DNA from: CBDANW01 sp965197825
GTDB taxonomy: Bacteria; Acidobacteriota; Vicinamibacteria; Marinacidobacterales; DATDRI01
DNA length: 64,000 nucleotides
Assembly: GCA_965197825.1 (NCBI GenBank)
Contig: CBDANW010000002.1
Location: forward strand, 1,736,001 to 1,800,000
Direction of reading: 5' to 3'
Position numbers and translations under genes: made by a program. The notes under the pieces are model-generated. The model ran no database searches. It was given only the letters and a program-made list of their open reading frames with translations, and was not told the DNA's origin. Positions within the stretch are counted from its first letter, which is position 1; every line of letters begins with the position of its first letter. Positions 16,395 through 25,710 of this stretch are shown one piece after another.

Positions 16395-17854
16395 GGGGAT
16401 GTCCCGGCCGCTGTTGAATTTGGTCGGGTAGCGGCGGCACCTGTGAATACTCTTAGGCAGCAAACTCATCGCTGTCAAGAGATTTCTGTTTGCTTCTAAG
16501 CGCGTGAACGAGAGCGCCCATATGGCGATAGCCTTTGATACGCCGGAACTTTTTCTGCGCGGTGACGACGCCAAGAGCGGTCCATCGGCGAACCATGGAA
16601 GGACTCTTCCAACGCTTGACGTTTCTCGATACTCTGCGAATGGTTCCGTTGAGATTCTCAATGGCGTTCGTCGTGGCAAGAGACTGGCGAAGTAAGGCGG
16701 GCAGCGCGAGCTTCACGACCGTGAGTGTCTCTTCCATCCCTTCACGAAGGCTTCCGGCAGCTTCGTCGTAGCCGTTTCGCTCGAGCCACGACACCAATGC
16801 CTGAAGTCGCTTGCGCGCCTTGTCGGCACTCTTGCACTTGTAGGTTTCCTTCATCGTCTGGAGCACGTAGGCGTGACGAGACTTGGGAAGGTACGAGCGA
16901 AGATTCCGGAGTTTATGGATCTGGCACCTTTGGATGACCGCGAGGTCCCCCAAAACGTCGACGAGTGCCTTGCGGATGCCTTTGCCTCCGTCCACTACGC
17001 AGAGAATCGACTCATCGACGCGCAAGCCTCGCTCGAGAAGGTCCTGCAACATCGCGGTGCACACCCGAGAGTTCTCCGTCGAGCCCAGCCATATACCCAG
17101 GGGCACCTTCGTTCCATCTATTGTGATACCGAGAGTTACGACGACGGTCTGTCCGGCCACCTCAAGGCCATCCAGCATCAGTGCCGCGAGCTCGAACTCC
17201 TCTAGCCGCCGAGACAGGTATTCCTAGAGCTTCTTAGTCGTCTGGCTCACGAGGTGACGGCTGGCGGCACTCTTACTCGTGCCACGAGACTTCAACTTGG
17301 CCGCGGGTTTGTCCAGACTCGATTCGTAATTTCTGGTCGATACCCCCACCAAGATCTGATTCAATACTCGCTCTGGAAGCGGGTCTTCTTCGCGGAAGGC
17401 TTCGAAGTGTGGAAGCGACGCCTCCTCGCCCGACTTCGAGCGAACTCGAGGTCGCGACACTTGGATGCGACGACCACCGAAGCTCAGCTCTCCGTTCGTG
17501 CTCCCACAGTGGTTATGAGTTCGCTCCTTCTCGTGCTTGCCCTTGAGCCCCGCGATCTCCTCGGCGTCCTCTCTGAGCAGTAGGTGCAGAGCTGTCAGTC
17601 CTTGCTCGTACACCCATTCCGTCAGATCCGCCTTCGTGGCCGCGATCCCAGCTATCATCGGTAGCAGTATCTGACCGACTTGGCCAACTACCTTGCCCGT
17701 AGGCGAGTGCGTTTGCTTTCTTACTGGCTTCTTCGATTTCCTAGGCATTGGTGGCTCCTTGTCCCCCTCTGGAGACGGTTTATTGGCAGACCTATTCTTA
17801 GGCCGGCCAAGGAGCCGCCGCTACCCCAAATTCAACATCCGGCGGGACATCCCC
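16395..17854 (-). mobile_element. IS256-family element, copy A (complete ends)
   Basis: 1460 bp bounded by ~44-bp imperfect terminal inverted repeats; the left end reads GGGGATGTCCCGGCCGCTGT and the right end GGGGATGTCCCGCCGGATGT on the opposite strand, both continuing TGAATTTGG and GCGGCGGC. No matching 8-9-bp target duplication flanks it, which suggests later rearrangement. On the right it cuts an IS91 transposase gene. A second copy in the opposite orientation lies at 21514-22683. Confidence 0.85.
16453..17748 (-). pseudogene. IS256-family transposase with a nonsense codon (copy A)
   Basis: DDE transposase of the Mutator/IS256 family. It begins with 'MPRKSKKPVRKQTHSPTG' and reads to 'SQTTKKL', then meets TAG at 17224-17226, and continues in the same frame with 'EYLSRRLEEFELAAL' to the end 'SLDSDEFAA'. 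Copy B at 21514 has GAG (Glu) at that codon, so one G-to-T change inactivated this copy. 'DGLEVAGQTVVV', 'CVVDGGKGIRKAL' and 'CQIHKLRNL' mark the catalytic core and 'TTNAIENLNG' the C-terminal Glu region. Otherwise the two copies are nearly identical, so the mutation is recent. Confidence 0.85.
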
Positions 17855-18640
17855 GATGAGCTCGCGGTCTCGGAGAAATCTCAGAACCTTGTGCCGGAAG
17901 ACGAGCTCGGCCTTATGGGAATCGACATAAGGGATAGGTTGCCAAGACCCGTCATCAAGGAAAACGCCGCGAGTGACGATGGCATGAATGTGCGGGTTCC
18001 ACTTCAACGATGAACCGAAGGTCTGGATGACAGCCACCATGCCGGGTCGAGCGTGGGGCTCCTCGATGACGGCGGCCATCATCTCGCGGATGGTTTCGTA
18101 GGCGAGTCCCGCTAGCTCCCCAAGAAGCTCTCGGTGGTGGAGGAAGTAGAGCCTGAGCATCTTTGGGATGGAAAACACCCATTGCGCGTGCGGGACATCA
18201 GCGAGAATCTTGTTCTGAAGCAACGCGGAGAATCGTCCGCTTGGGGCTCCTTCGAAGGAATCAGATGTCCCGGAGTTCCCCCCGAAGGACGCCCCGCCGG
18301 GAAAAATCGCGGCACGCTTCGCCCCGCAGGATGGACATAGACCCCTACCTTTGCAGGAGAACGCGACAAGAAACTCAGCCGGACACCTCGTGCACTTCAC
18401 ACGGGCGAAACCCGATTCGAACAGGCCACAGTCGAGGTACTTGGCAACGGCAGCATCGTAAAGCCCTCGCCAGAAACCGTAGCGTCGCTCGAATCGCTCC
18501 TCCCACACTCCCTTGACGGTCTCGTAGTGGACGTCAAGGAGCTGATAGAGGGAGGTGGCGCGCGGGTGGCGCCGTCTGTAGGGAGGCGGGCAAAGGTTGC
18601 CCCCCGGCCGGAGAGTGGGAGACACCGCCACCGTGCCCAT
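17855..18640 (-). pseudogene. IS91-family transposase, C-terminus removed by IS256
   Basis: Y2-type rolling-circle transposase. The zinc-binding N-terminal part 'VKCTRCPAEFLVAFSCKGRG' then 'LCPSCGAKRA' and the core 'PHAQWVFSIPKMLRLYFLHH' and 'WNPHIHAIVTRG' (the H-x-H metal site) are clear. The gene is cut after 'RELIGD' by the IS256 end at 17854, so the catalytic tyrosines are lost. Between 'CGAKRAA' and 'SALLQNKILADV' there is an extra in-frame segment of ~24 codons (about 18237-18308) bounded by similar octamers, absent from the family pattern. The start at 18640 is a guess; the upstream frame is open but unconvincing. Confidence 0.8.
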
Positions 18641-18963
18641 GACGGAGGAAGACGGAAGCGGACAATCGTCACCGGGGGGAAGCGCGATGGTGGCCTCGAG
18701 ATCGAAGACCACGAGACCGGAGCCCGCCGGCGCTGTGGGATGCCACACGTTCCGGGCCACCGGGATCACTGCCCAAAAACGGCGGCCGCCTCGAAATTGC
18801 CCAGGTCGACACATCGGTGGGTGCCTGCGCCTGAACACTGATGAGGAACCGGGCGACGATTTCAGCCCCCTGCAATGGACGCCGGATGGCTCGCGCCCTG
18901 CCGTATACAGTGGTCGCTCCACGCCACCATCCACGTCTAAGGTGACGTCATCGAGGTGCCGGA

Positions 18964-19176
18964 AATACTCGCACCCCGATGACCGTGAACTTGATCGGCC
19001 ACTGGCTGGTGGGACTTCCCGGTTGGTTATACCCTGTGCTTCCTACTCGAGTGGGGCGTAATCGGACTCTGGGTGGGTTTCTGCGTCGGTCTGGTGTCGT
19101 GGGACTGATACTTTTGGGGGCGTGGTCGCGGCGCGTTCGCGCGTTTCAACGCGAGCTGGCACCCTCCTTCGGTTGA
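18964..19176 (+). pseudogene. MATE-family efflux transporter, C-terminal remnant
   Basis: Read in pieces: 'RTPMTVNLIGHWLVGLP' in one frame, 'PVGYTLCFLLEWGVIGLWVG' in the next, then 'VVGLILLGAWSRRVRAFQRE' back in the first. These are the last two membrane helices of a MATE drug/Na+ antiporter, followed by its cytosolic tail. Two compensating frameshifts lie near 19018 and 19095. The 5' part is missing and the left boundary coincides with the IS91 remnant. Its stop overlaps the 3' end of the convergent thrB. Confidence 0.65.
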
Positions 19177-20069
19177 AGGACTCGAGCGCCCTCGGTCTCG
19201 ATGTCCAGGACGAAGGTTCGCACTTTCAGGCCCGCCCCTTTTAGGGTTCGCGCCATCGCCCGCGCGATGCGCTCGTGGCGATCGGGCGCAAAGGCTACCA
19301 GGGATGGTCCGGCGCCCGAGAGTGCCACCGCTGCCGCACCCGCTTTCCGTGCCGCGGTCATAGCCGCTTCGCCGGCGGGAATAAATCGCAAGCGGTGGCG
19401 CTGGTGCAGCCGATCCGCCACCGCCATCTCGAGTAGCTTGTAGTCGCCCGCGCGGAGTGCCTCCACCGTGAAGAGAGCGCACCCTACGTTGAAGACCGCG
19501 TCGCCGAGTGGAACTCGGCGAGGGAGCACGCGCCGCATCTGTCGCGTGGAAACGGAAACGTGTGGGAGCGCGACGATGAGCTTGAGCTTCGCTATCGGCA
19601 CCTGGCGGGCTACCGGCGTGCCCGAGACGGTACTCACCAGGTTCAATCCTCCGAACAGCGAGGCGGCGGCATTGTCCGGGTGCCCCTCCATACCGTGGGC
19701 CAATCGCAATAGGTCTTCCCGAGAGAGCTTGCCACTGGTCATCGCGTTGGCCGCGAGCAGACCCGCGACGATCGCGGCGGCCGACGATCCGAGCCCCGAT
19801 CCCAACGGGATCTCGTTCTTCACTCTCAGGCTGAGACCGCCGGGCGCTCGGCCGACCGAATCGAAGACGCGCCGTGCCGCCCGCACCATCAGGTTCCTGG
19901 CCCCGCGGGGTAGGCTTCCCGCCCCTTCTCCTTCGATCTCGACTTGCACCCCTCGTTCCGCGGGACTCATCTCCAACGTGTTGTGAAGATTCACGGCGAG
20001 TCCCAGGCAATCGAAGCCGGGACCCAGGTTGGCCGTCGATGCGGGAGCCTTGACGACGACCGGCTTCAT
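19146..20069 (-). CDS. thrB: Homoserine kinase
   Basis: GHMP kinase that phosphorylates homoserine before threonine synthase; cytosolic. 307 aa, normal length. The N-terminal 'APASTANLGPGFDCLG' and the ATP-binding GHMP motif 'PLGSGLGSSAAAIVAG' at residues ~88-103 are diagnostic, as is 'LSGAGPSLVAF' near 247-257 in the C-terminal domain. ATG 20069 overlaps the stop of thrC by four bases (ATGA), so the pair is cotranscribed and coupled. No homoserine dehydrogenase is in the window. The gene is intact although it is surrounded by insertion debris. Confidence 0.95.
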   Translation of the reverse strand: MKPVVVKAPASTANLGPGFDCLGLAVNLHNTLEMSPAERGVQVEIEGEGAGSLPRGARNLMVRAARRVFDSVGRAPGGLSLRVKNEIPLGSGLGSSAAAIVAGLLAANAMTSGKLSREDLLRLAHGMEGHPDNAAASLFGGLNLVSTVSGTPVARQVPIAKLKLIVALPHVSVSTRQMRRVLPRRVPLGDAVFNVGCALFTVEALRAGDYKLLEMAVADRLHQRHRLRFIPAGEAAMTAARKAGAAAVALSGAGPSLVAFAPDRHERIARAMARTLKGAGLKVRTFVLDIETEGARVLQPKEGASSR

Positions 20070-21121
20070 GTCCCGATCTTTTTCTCGAGTGAGGCGAGAT
20101 CGGTGGGGATGGGAGGCTCCATCTCGAAGCGTTCGGTTATGATACCAGGATCTTTGAGGCCGTGTCCCGTCGCGATCACGACGGCGGTCTTGCCACCGAC
20201 CTTCATGCGCCCCGCCGAGACTTCCTGAATCAATCCCGCGACGCCGGCGGCGGAGGCCGGCTCGACCCAGATACCTTCCAAGGCGAGTCGTTCCTGCGCG
20301 GCGAGGATGGCTTCGTCCGGAACGGCCACGATCCGTCCCCCGGACTCGCTTGCGGCAGCCAGAGCTTCCTGAGCGCGGGCGGGGCGACCGATTCGGATCG
20401 CCGTGGCCACCGTGTCCGGCTCTTCTACCGGATGGCCGAGAACGAGTGGTGCCGCTCCTTGAGCCTGGACACCGAGCAGCGGGGGTTTGGCCGTCCCGTG
20501 AAGGGTGTGATGCTCACAGAAGCCTTTCCATACCGCGGTGATGTTACCGGCGTTTCCGACCGGCAGAGCCAGCAGGTCGGGCGATCGCCCCAGGGCCTCG
20601 ATGATCTCGAAGACCACCGTCTTTTGTCCTTCCAGCCGGTAGGGATTCAGTGAATTGACGAGCGCGACCGGTAGCTTTTCCGATGCGGCTCGCACCAACT
20701 CGAGCGCGCGGTCGAAAGAGGCGTCGAGTCGGAGGATCTCCGCGCGGTAGGCCTGCGCTCCCGCCAACTTGCCGGCCGCCACCTTCGCTTGCGGGACGAC
20801 CACCAGACAACGAAGCCCCGCCCGTGCGGCGTAGGCCGCGGCGCTGGCGGCGGTGTTTCCCGTGCTGGCGCAGATGACGGCCTTCGCGCCTCGATAGGCA
20901 GCGGCGGTGATGGCCACCGTCATGCCGCGATCCTTAAAAGAGCCCGTGGGGTTGAGGCCCTCGTACTTCAGAAGGATCGCCTCCGCCCCGATCTCGGACG
21001 CGAGTCGGGGTAGAGGGATGAGAGGCGTATTGCCTTCGAGCAGAGTTACCGGCGATGCGTCGGCGGGAAGCTCCAGCCAGTCACGGTAGCGGGCGATGAC
21101 GCCGGGCCAAGCAGAGGACAT
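20066..21121 (-). CDS. thrC: Threonine synthase
   Basis: PLP enzyme converting O-phosphohomoserine to threonine. 351 aa, the size of the shorter bacterial class. 'LLEGNTPLIPL' opens the catalytic core, the PLP lysine is in 'NPTGSFKDRGM' near residue 60, the phosphate/substrate loop is 'CASTGNTAASAAAYA' and the PLP-phosphate site is 'ALPVGNAGNITAVW'. The order thrC-thrB with a 4-base overlap is common. Its promoter would lie in the short gap before the truncated outer-membrane gene at 21164. Confidence 0.95.
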   Translation of the reverse strand: MSSAWPGVIARYRDWLELPADASPVTLLEGNTPLIPLPRLASEIGAEAILLKYEGLNPTGSFKDRGMTVAITAAAYRGAKAVICASTGNTAASAAAYAARAGLRCLVVVPQAKVAAGKLAGAQAYRAEILRLDASFDRALELVRAASEKLPVALVNSLNPYRLEGQKTVVFEIIEALGRSPDLLALPVGNAGNITAVWKGFCEHHTLHGTAKPPLLGVQAQGAAPLVLGHPVEEPDTVATAIRIGRPARAQEALAAASESGGRIVAVPDEAILAAQERLALEGIWVEPASAAGVAGLIQEVSAGRMKVGGKTAVVIATGHGLKDPGIITERFEMEPPIPTDLASLEKKIGT

Positions 21122-21163
21122 CCTTCCGAGATTCTAACCGGAATCCGTTCGTGAATGGTTGTG

Positions 21164-21513
21164 TTAGAAGGCGTACTCGACGCCGACGAGCGGCGTTACT
21201 TTGTCCCTTAGACCGTTGTTGTCGAGGTTGAACAAGAGATTGAAGTCGACCAGAAGATTCTCGACCACGTTGAGCTTGAACTCTATGGCGCTACTGAGGG
21301 CGTTGAAAGAGTCTTCCTGAAAGGTCAGTGTCTGGAAAGTGGTTCTGCCATCCAGCGCTTGGAACTCCTCGACGGCCACGCGGGGGGTATCGATGACGTA
21401 CTGTCCGAGAAGGTCCATCGCGAACGTGAAGCGAGAACCGAGAGAGAAGTCCGCTCCCACGGTGTAGAAAGCCTGGTCGGGCAGCTCGCCGGACTCGCCG
21501 GTGGTAGGATTGC
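21164..21513 (-). pseudogene. Outer-membrane beta-barrel protein, 5'-truncated
   Basis: C-terminal ~115 residues of a transporter-like barrel: alternating strands such as 'FYTVGADFSLGSRFTFAMDL', 'SAIEFKLNVVENLLVDFNLL' and the final 'VTPLVGVEYAF' with the terminal Phe typical of BAM substrates. The reading frame upstream of 'NPTTGESG' is IS256 sequence, so the N-terminal part with the signal peptide has been lost at the junction near 21513. No start codon belongs to it; not functional. Confidence 0.7.
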
Positions 21514-22625
21514 CCGAGGAGATCGCGGGGCTCAAGGGCAAGCACGAGAAGGAGCGAACTCATAACCACTGTGGGAGCACGAACGGAGAGCTGAGCTTCG
21601 GTGGTCGTCGCATCCAAGTGTCGCGACCTCGAGTTCGCTCGAAGTCGGGCGAGGAGGCGTCGCTTCCACACTTCGAAGCCTTCCGCGAAGAAGACCCGCT
21701 TCCAGAGCGAGTGTTGAATCAGATCTTGGTGGGGGTATCGACCCGAAATTACGAATCGAGTCTGGACAAACCCGCGGCCAAGTTGAAGTCTCGTGACACG
21801 AGTAAGAGTGCCGCCAGCCGTCACCTCGTGAGCCAGACGACTAAGAAGCTCGAGGAATACCTGTCTCGGCGGCTAGAGGAGTTCGAGCTTGCGGCACTGA
21901 TGCTGGATGGCCTTGAGGTGGCCGGACAGACCGTCGTCGTAACTCTCGGTATCACAATAGATGGAACGAAGGTGCCCCTGGGTATATGGCTGGGCTCGAC
22001 GGAGAACTCTCGGGTGTGCACCGCGATGTTGCAGGACCTTCTCGAGCGAGGCTTGCGCGTCGATGAGTCGATTCTCTGCGTAGTGGACGGAGGCAAAGGC
22101 ATCCGCAAGGCACTCGTCGACGTTTTGGGGGACCTCGCGGTCATCCAAAGGTGCCAGATCCATAAACTCCGGAATCTTCGCTCGTACCTTCCCAAGTCTC
22201 GTCACGCCTACGTGCTCCAGACGATGAAGGAAGCCTACAAGTGCAAGAGTGCCGACAAGGCGCGCAAGCGACTTCAGGCATTGGTGTCGTGGCTCGAGCG
22301 AAACGGCTACGACGAAGCTGCCGGAAGCCTTCGTGAAGGGATGGAAGAGACACTCACGGTCGTGAAGCTCGCGCTGCCCGCCTTACTTCGCCAGTCTCTT
22401 GCCACGACGAACGCCATTGAGAATCTCAACGGAACCATTCGCAGAGTATCGAGAAACGTCAAGCGTTGGAAGAGTCCTTCCATGGTTCGCCGATGGACCG
22501 CTCTTGGCGTCGTCACCGCGCAGAAAAAGTTCCGGCGTATCAAAGGCTATCGCCATATGGGCGCTCTCGTTCACGCGCTTAGAAGCAAACAGAAATCTCT
22601 TGACAGCGATGAGTTTGCTGCCTAA
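21514..22625 (+). pseudogene. IS256-family transposase lacking its N-terminus (copy B)
   Basis: An uninterrupted frame from 'EEIAGLKGKHEKERTHNHCG' to 'SLDSDEFAA'. About 78 N-terminal residues present in copy A are absent. The codon that is TAG in copy A is GAG here ('TTKKLEEYLSRRLEE'). All catalytic segments ('CVVDGGKGIRK', 'CQIHKLRNLRSY', 'TTNAIENLNG') are present. Without the N-terminal DNA-binding part and the left terminal repeat the element should not move by itself. Confidence 0.85.
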
Positions 22626-22683
22626 GAGTATTCACAGGTGCCGCCGCTACCCGACCAAATTCAACAGCGGCCGGGACATCCCC
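21514..22683 (+). mobile_element. IS256-family element, copy B (5' end deleted)
   Basis: Same element as 16395-17854 but inverted. The right end (GGGACATCCCC at 22673-22683 plus the ~44-bp repeat) is intact. The left end is missing: identity to copy A starts abruptly at CCGAGGAGATCGCGGGG, inside the transposase gene, fused to the outer-membrane gene. The right flank is a kinase gene fragment. Confidence 0.85.
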
Positions 22684-23018
22684 AGTGGCTGCGGAAGGTC
22701 GGGAACCCATTTCTTCAGTGGTTCGCGCTCGCACTGGACGACCTTGAACATGGTGGCGTGGATCGACTCAGCGGCGAAAGGCTTTTGGTAGCTCAGCAGC
22801 TCGTAGAAGACGGCCCCCAACGAAAAGACGTCCGAACGCACGTCGACGCGCTTCGCTTGGACTTGCTCCGGCGACATGTAGTTCGGCGTGCCGAGGATCA
22901 AGCCGCTCTTGGTCATCTCCGAAGAGGCCAGCCGGGCGAGGCCGAAGTTCATCAGCTTCACTTGCTGGTTGGGGAGCACGTGAATGTTTCCCGGCTTGAG
23001 GTAGGGAGCCGGGCGAAA
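22684..23018 (-). pseudogene. Ser/Thr protein kinase, middle fragment
   Basis: Reads from 'LKPGNIHVLPNQQVKLMNFG' (catalytic loop and a degenerate DFG written N-F-G) through 'ILGTPNYMSPEQVQ' (activation segment and the APE-type P-E) and 'DVRSDVFSLGAVFYELLSYQ' to 'WVPDLPQPLG', where IS256 copy B begins. The N-lobe is missing; the catalytic HRD is lost because the frame joins foreign sequence just before 'LKPGN'. A remnant of an acidobacterial-type kinase, cut on both sides by mobile DNA. Confidence 0.8.
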
Positions 23019-23028
23019 GCAGGGGACC

Positions 23029-23202
23029 CTAGTGCCCTGTATCAGTGATTCGTCACCTAAGTCTCGGCCCCTTTTGCGAGTTTCGGGGACAGCTACCTAA
23101 TCTAGCGAAGATAGGCGCTACTAGATTAGGTAGCTGTCCCCGAAACTCTCCTCGCCAGCACACAAAATGGCCTCGAGCCTTAGGCAACGATCCACTGATA
23201 CA
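23029..23202. repeat. Hairpin MITE, copy 1 (right end cut by IS630)
   Basis: Begins CTAGTGCCCTGTATCAGTG and has matching inverted sequence on the right up to CACTGATACAG, where IS630 takes over. In the centre is a perfect 28-bp inverted repeat (23078-23105 and 23121-23148, arms starting GAGTTTCGGGGACAGCTACC) around a 15-base loop. Copy 2 at 45429-45561 has paired changes in both arms. No ORF. Confidence 0.75.
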
Positions 23203-24177
23203 GTTTAAGTGTTTAGTTGTAATATCTCTCTCATGCGAGGGAGAGCCGTTGTGTTGACTCAAGCGGAACATAGGGAGCTTGGCAAACGAGTTTCGAGCCG
23301 TAGCGGTCGAGCGGATGACGCGCGGATCGCTCGGATGTTGCTCTTGCTGGCAGACGGTGCAAGCTATACGCAGGTGCAGCAGACGGTGGGCTGCACGGCG
23401 CCTTTTATCAGCAAGTGGAAACGCCGATTCTTGGAGGAGCGTCTGGCAGGTCTGTACGCGCGTCACGAGGGGCGTCCGATTCAAGTGCTCACGCCTCGGA
23501 TGGAAGCACGGATTCTTTCGTGGACGCAGAAAAAACCGACCGACGGCTCGACTCACTGGAGCACGCGTCGACTTGCGAAGAAGCTGGGAATCCATCACAT
23601 GATGGTGGCTCGCACTTGGAAAAAGCATGGTCTCCAGCCACACCGAATTGAGCATTACAAGGCCTCCAACGATCCGGATTTCGAGACGAAGGCAGCGGAT
23701 ATCATCGGTCTATATATGAATCCACCTCAGCACGCTGCGGTGTTTTGTATTGATGAGAAAACGGCGATCCAAGCCCTGGATCGACGGGACCCGATTTTGC
23801 CGTTGTCTCCCTGGCGGGCCGAGCGACACGGTTTCGAGTACGTCCGGCATGGAACGCTTTCTCTCTACGCCGCCTTCGACACGAAGACGGGGGTGGTTTT
23901 GGGCAAGACTGTCCGCCGCCATACCAGCCAGGAGTTCGTCGCCTTCTTGGAGCAGCTGGTTGCGAGCCACAAGCGAAAGCGCGAAATACATGTCATCCTC
24001 GACAATCTGTCGGCTCACAAGACCGCCAAGGTCGCACAGTTCCTCGAGGCCAACCCAAAAGTCCGACTCCACTTCACACCCACATATTCCTCCTGGCTGA
24101 ACAAAATCGAACTCTGGTTCTCCAAGATCGAGCGTGCCCTGATCCATCGAGGCGTGTTCACGTCAACCCACGACCTG

Positions 24178-25578
24178 GGTCAAGTCTTAATTTTCCTGTC
24201 AAATCTCCGTACGGTTCCCCGCGCTCGGTTAAGCTGCTGATTCCTCCGACGTGCCTTGCGGGAGAAGCTCGTTGCGAAGCTCCTCGACTTTCCTAGCGGC
24301 GAAGACATCCATCCTCACGCCGCGCCATTTGTTTGCGACGGCCAAGAGCACAGCGAACGAGAGTTTCATCGCGGCCTCCTCGGTGAAGAAGTGAGGAATG
24401 ACCTTTGTGCGACGTTTGTGCTCTCCGAACGTGCGCTCAAGTAGATTCGACGTGCGAAGCCTTTTGTGATGCGCCGCAGGAAGGCGTAGCGCCTGAAGAC
24501 ACGCTTCGAGGGTCTCTTCCATGCACTTCATCGCGCTCGGGAATCGTTGACGGTACCGAGCGATCACCTCCCGACCCTTCTTCAGCCCTTGCTCGTAGCT
24601 GTTCGCATGGAACGACTCAAGGATGGCCGCCTTGAGTTCGTCGCGCACTTCCTTCGGAGCCTTGCCCAGGATGTTCTCGAGGCGGTGCTTCTGGCAACGT
24701 TGCTTGAGGCTTCGAGGGAAGACCTCTGCGATCGCTTTGAGCACTCCAGGATTCCCGTCCGTCACGATGAGCAACGGCTCCCTCATTCCTCGGGCCACCA
24801 TCTCCTGCAAAAACCCCTTCCAGTTCTCGTAGGATTCTCGGTTGCCGACACCGATATGAAGAAGAACTCGCGTCCCATCAGCGCGATAGCCGGTCGCAAC
24901 GAGGATGGGCTCTTTCCTCTCCGCTCCTTGGTGGTAGCGCAGGTACGTGCCGTCGAGCTCGAGATACAACAGCTTCTCGTTCGAGAGATCCCGTTTTCGA
25001 AACGCCTCGAAATCCTCCGACAGACACCGTGTGACCCGGCTCACCACCGACTTCGAGACACCCGTACCGCTCAGCACGTCCGCGAACGTCGCCTCAATGT
25101 CACGCGTCGACATCCCGTGGACGTACATCCGCGCGATCAGTTCATCGAGTTTCTCGGTCCGGCTCACGTAGGCGTCGAGAATCTTTGACTGAAACACCTT
25201 CTCTGTTTCTCGTACCCGCGGCACTTGCACCGTTACCGCTCCCTCGCCCGTGAGGACCCGATGCGACTCATACCCGTTGCGTCGTCCCTTCTCCTTCGTC
25301 GTTGCCGGAGCGTTCTCATAGTAGTTTCGACCCAACGCCTCCGTCACCTCGCGCTCCAACGCATATTGAAGCATCATCTGAGCTCCCGACCGGACGATCT
25401 CCGAGAGATTCATCTCCCCAAATACCAGTTGTTCCTCGAACTGCTTGAGTAATCGCTGACTCGGTAGTACCTTTCCCATGATGTATGGTTCTCCTTTTCT
25501 GTCCCCATGACGGGGACGGGTTTTGAGCTTGGGGAACCATACATCGTTTTTCTTTGACAGGAATCTTAAGACATCACC
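24178..25578 (-). mobile_element. IS256-family element (different subgroup), apparently intact
   Basis: 1401 bp. Ends share GTCTTAA and TTCCTGTCAAA as inverted repeats (left GGTCAAGTCTTAATTTTCCT, right GGTGATGTCTTAAGATTCCT). A 9-bp target duplication CACGACCTG is present at 24169-24177 and 25579-25587. It sits inside the IS630 transposase gene in opposite orientation and carries one intact transposase. Clean ends and duplication indicate the youngest layer here. Confidence 0.9.
24229..25479 (-). CDS. IS256-family (Mutator type) transposase
   Basis: 416 aa from ATG 25479, which has AAAGGAGAA twelve bases upstream; a longer open frame to 25581 only covers the IS end. DDE core: 'LLYLELDGTYLRYH' (first D), 'LLIVTDGNPGVLKAI' (second D), 'QRCQKHRLENIL' (C-x-x-H motif) and 'RTSNLLERTFGEHKRRTKVI' (catalytic E). 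Full length and uninterrupted, so probably active. Only distantly related to copies A and B at 16.4 and 21.5 kb. Confidence 0.95.
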   Translation of the reverse strand: MGKVLPSQRLLKQFEEQLVFGEMNLSEIVRSGAQMMLQYALEREVTEALGRNYYENAPATTKEKGRRNGYESHRVLTGEGAVTVQVPRVRETEKVFQSKILDAYVSRTEKLDELIARMYVHGMSTRDIEATFADVLSGTGVSKSVVSRVTRCLSEDFEAFRKRDLSNEKLLYLELDGTYLRYHQGAERKEPILVATGYRADGTRVLLHIGVGNRESYENWKGFLQEMVARGMREPLLIVTDGNPGVLKAIAEVFPRSLKQRCQKHRLENILGKAPKEVRDELKAAILESFHANSYEQGLKKGREVIARYRQRFPSAMKCMEETLEACLQALRLPAAHHKRLRTSNLLERTFGEHKRRTKVIPHFFTEEAAMKLSFAVLLAVANKWRGVRMDVFAARKVEELRNELLPQGTSEESAA

Positions 25579-25710
25579 CACGACCTGACCCGCAAGATCA
25601 TGCGCTACATTCGCAAGTACAACGAAGACCCCAAGCCCGTGAAGTGGACCTACAACGATCCGTCACGACGCATTAAAACCACTAAACGTTCAGTTGTTAC
25701 AGTCCACTAG

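Larger units (their letters stand above)
23199..25698 (+). mobile_element. IS630-family element interrupted by an IS256-family element
   Basis: Left end CAGTTTAAGTGTTTAGT directly after a TA, right end resembling CAACTGAACGTTTAGTGG on the other strand and followed by TA, as expected for IS630 which duplicates TA. Beyond the right end the bases ACAGTCCACTAG resemble the missing end of the hairpin MITE, so it appears to have jumped into that MITE. The inner 24178-25578 is a different element. Confidence 0.7.
23233..25710 (+). pseudogene. IS630-family transposase, split by insertion
   Basis: N-terminal part 23233-24177 and C-terminal part 25579-25710. A helix-turn-helix ('GASYTQVQQTVGCTAPFISK') precedes a DDE domain with 'AVFCIDEKTAIQALDR' (first D), 'HVILDNLSAHKT' (second D) and 'SWLNKIELWFSKIERALIHR' (E). 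The text breaks after 'TSTHDL' and resumes as 'HDLTRKIMRYIRKYNEDPKP' after the inserted element; the repeated CACGACCTG is the target duplication. Removing the insertion restores the frame through the stop at 25708-25710. Confidence 0.9.
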
